From CAKZML01 sp041571575 (GTDB lineage Bacteria > Pseudomonadota > Gammaproteobacteria > Steroidobacterales > BM003), in NCBI GenBank assembly GCA_041571575.1, contig JBFFTZ010000187.1, forward strand, positions 1 through 5,528: a stretch of 5,528 bases of DNA, in the 5' to 3' direction. Of the stretch, positions 4,608 through 5,528 are shown piece after piece. The notes below the pieces were generated by a model. It made no database searches and was not told the origin of the DNA. It saw only the letters and a list, made by a program, of their open reading frames with translations. Position numbers and translations under genes: made by a program. Every line of letters starts with the position of its first letter. Position 1 is the stretch's first letter.

Positions 4608-5528
4608 TTGGGAGATCACCTCCATATTGGGTTTCGGCTAGAAGAATTTATAGTCAGGCCCGTTAAGAATGCTGTGGAAGGGCCAAACGGTTCATTCCAT
4701 GTCTCCCCTCGTGCCATGGAACTGCTGCTTGCCCTGGCGAGAAAGCCCGGATACGTGGTTTCGCGAAATCAGCTGAAAGGCCTGGTTTGGGGGAGCGAGC
4801 AGATTTCGGCATCAGTCGTGACCCGGTGTGTTGGCGAGTTGCGTCATGTCCTGGGAGACAATCCTGAATCTCCCAGGTTTATCCAGACCATACCCGGGCG
4901 CGGCTATCGACTGATCCCCGACCCATTGGCCCTGGACATTCCGGTGAATGATGCAGGGGTTGGGGCGCCGCAGTCCGAGGCGGCAGATAATGGGTCCGAA
5001 TCACTTTTCGGTTTCTTTACCGACCTGGCACGGAGAAAGGTCTATCGAATTGCGGCAAGCTACCTGGTGGCCGCATGGGTGATTCTTCAGGTTGCCGACG
5101 TCATTTTGGACGCCTTGCCGCTACCTGAATATTCAATGACATTTGTCGTCGTGGCATTGGCCATGGGCTTCCCGGTGGCGGTGATCCTTGCCTGGGCATT
5201 CCAGTGGACGCCCCAGGGCTTGATGGTCGAGGGTCGGGGAGGATCGTTCTTCCGCGAGACGGTTCAGCGCGCGCTGGATCGCGCGGCCGACCTTTGCCGC
5301 GGTGCGCGCGGTGGTCGCGACGACCGCGCCGGGCGCCTCGAACAGGTTCGCGTGGTGGGCGCGCGGGATCACCAGCGCGTGACCGGGGTGGACCGGGTGG
5401 ATGTCCATGAAGGCGACGGTGTCGGCGTCCTCGTGGACGCGGTTGCTCGGGATCTTGTTCTCCAGGATCAGGCAGAACACGCAGGGCTGGCTCATCGGTC
5501 GGTTCCTGGTCGGGGGGTGATGGGGTGA
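4608..5528 (+). CDS. CadC-like membrane-anchored winged-helix regulator, interrupted by a junction near 5225-5265
   Basis: Probable one-component transcription regulator whose DNA-binding domain is held at the inner membrane. Numbering from TTG 4608, residues about 7-105 form an OmpR/PhoB-type winged helix: FRLEEFIV, then VSPRAMELLLALARKPGYVV, then SVVTRCVGELRHVLGD, ending FIQTIPGRGYRLI. A linker precedes ARRKVYRIAASYLVAAW, the first membrane segment (about 148-167), and a second segment at about 177-198 ending ILAWAFQWTPQGL. In relatives this two-segment module is followed by a long sensor or repeat domain (often TPR). Here relatedness ends soon after WTPQGL (5220). The frame continues to TGA 5526-5528, but those last ~90 codons are GC-rich, Arg/Gly/Asp/Val-rich and antisense to a HIT gene, so they are not the true C-terminus. 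TTG 4551 is an alternative start adding 19 residues. The gene is 155 nt after the dehydratase on the same strand and could be co-transcribed with it. Confidence 0.8.
   Translation: MGDHLHIGFRLEEFIVRPVKNAVEGPNGSFHVSPRAMELLLALARKPGYVVSRNQLKGLVWGSEQISASVVTRCVGELRHVLGDNPESPRFIQTIPGRGYRLIPDPLALDIPVNDAGVGAPQSEAADNGSESLFGFFTDLARRKVYRIAASYLVAAWVILQVADVILDALPLPEYSMTFVVVALAMGFPVAVILAWAFQWTPQGLMVEGRGGSFFRETVQRALDRAADLCRGARGGRDDRAGRLEQVRVVGARDHQRVTGVDRVDVHEGDGVGVLVDAVARDLVLQDQAEHAGLAHRSVPGRGVMG
5225..5265. other. Sequence junction: composition and gene content change abruptly
   Basis: Left of about 5225 the plus strand encodes a typical regulator membrane module (GC about 56% over 4981-5220). Right of about 5265 the minus strand encodes a HIT protein (GC about 71% over 5281-5520). 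Neither family is recognisable across the 40-base gap, so the join lies inside it; the exact base cannot be fixed by eye. No insertion-sequence end, attachment site or direct repeat is apparent at the join. Confidence 0.75.
5265..5495 (-). pseudogene. HIT-family (histidine triad) protein, N-terminal fragment cut off at the junction
   Basis: HIT proteins are small cytoplasmic nucleotide hydrolases or transferases. From the ATG at 5495 the minus strand gives MSQPCVFCLILENKIPS, then VHEDADTVAFMDIHPVHPGH and ALVIPRAHHANLFEAP, a clear N-terminal HIT half with the CxxC (Cys5, Cys8) found in many members. Similarity runs to about RAIQRAL (71-77) and then ends at the junction, so the downstream HxHxH-type catalytic triad is missing. 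The minus frame stays open to 5133, but those later codons are antisense to the regulator. AGGAA about 9 nt before the ATG is a fair ribosome site. Of the 77 family-like codons, 75 end in G or C, far more biased than the neighbouring genes, pointing to a high-GC source organism. The fragment may come from an intact gene elsewhere rather than a decayed one. Confidence 0.8.

Noticed and set aside
5133..5264. Continuation of the HIT frame to a stop at 5133, suggesting an inactive HIT protein lacking the triad
   Set aside because: These codons are antisense to the regulator's membrane segments, so the missing histidines reflect the junction, not evolution of an inactive enzyme.

Overview
The window looks like ordinary chromosomal DNA from a free-living, probably marine, gammaproteobacterium for about its first 5.2 kb. 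The pointers are a TonB-dependent receptor with the plug signature common in the OMG/Cellvibrionales-type groups, an eight-cysteine zinc-ribbon protein of a type I associate with gammaproteobacteria, a CadC-like winged-helix regulator tethered in the membrane, and moderate GC (about 56% by hand count over 4981-5220). No taxonomic search was possible, so this is inference. I found no rRNA, tRNA, CRISPR array, insertion sequence or phage gene.

Layout. 1-1272 (minus): the N-terminal 424 residues of a TonB-dependent outer-membrane receptor that runs off the left edge. 1273-1603: a divergent control region with candidate promoters in both directions, a dyad with ACCCCTA/TAGGGGT arms and a hairpin in the receptor leader. 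1604-1990 (plus): a 128-residue zinc-ribbon protein. 1987-3177 (minus): a 396-residue MFS transporter that converges on it, the two stop codons sharing one CTAG. 3178-3504: non-coding, with GC-rich hairpins. 3505-4452 (plus): a PLP-dependent threonine/serine dehydratase-type enzyme without an ACT domain. 4608 onward (plus): a membrane-anchored winged-helix regulator.

Somewhere between about 5225 and 5265 the sequence changes character. From there to the end it is about 71% GC, and the minus strand encodes the first ~77 residues of a HIT-family (histidine triad) protein that stops before its catalytic triad. The regulator frame stays open across this point to a TGA at 5526-5528, but its last ~90 codons are simply antisense to the HIT gene. 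The best reading is a chimeric join (assembly or amplification artefact, or less likely a real recombination) that truncates both genes, not a novel fusion protein.

The genes do not form one obvious pathway. The receptor imports an unknown ligand, the MFS protein moves an unknown small molecule, the dehydratase probably degrades threonine or serine (or a related hydroxy-amino acid), and the regulator just downstream of it may or may not control it. I see no convincing new biological system. The most useful observations are the junction near 5245, the dyad at 1456-1476 and the operator-like repeats before the regulator.
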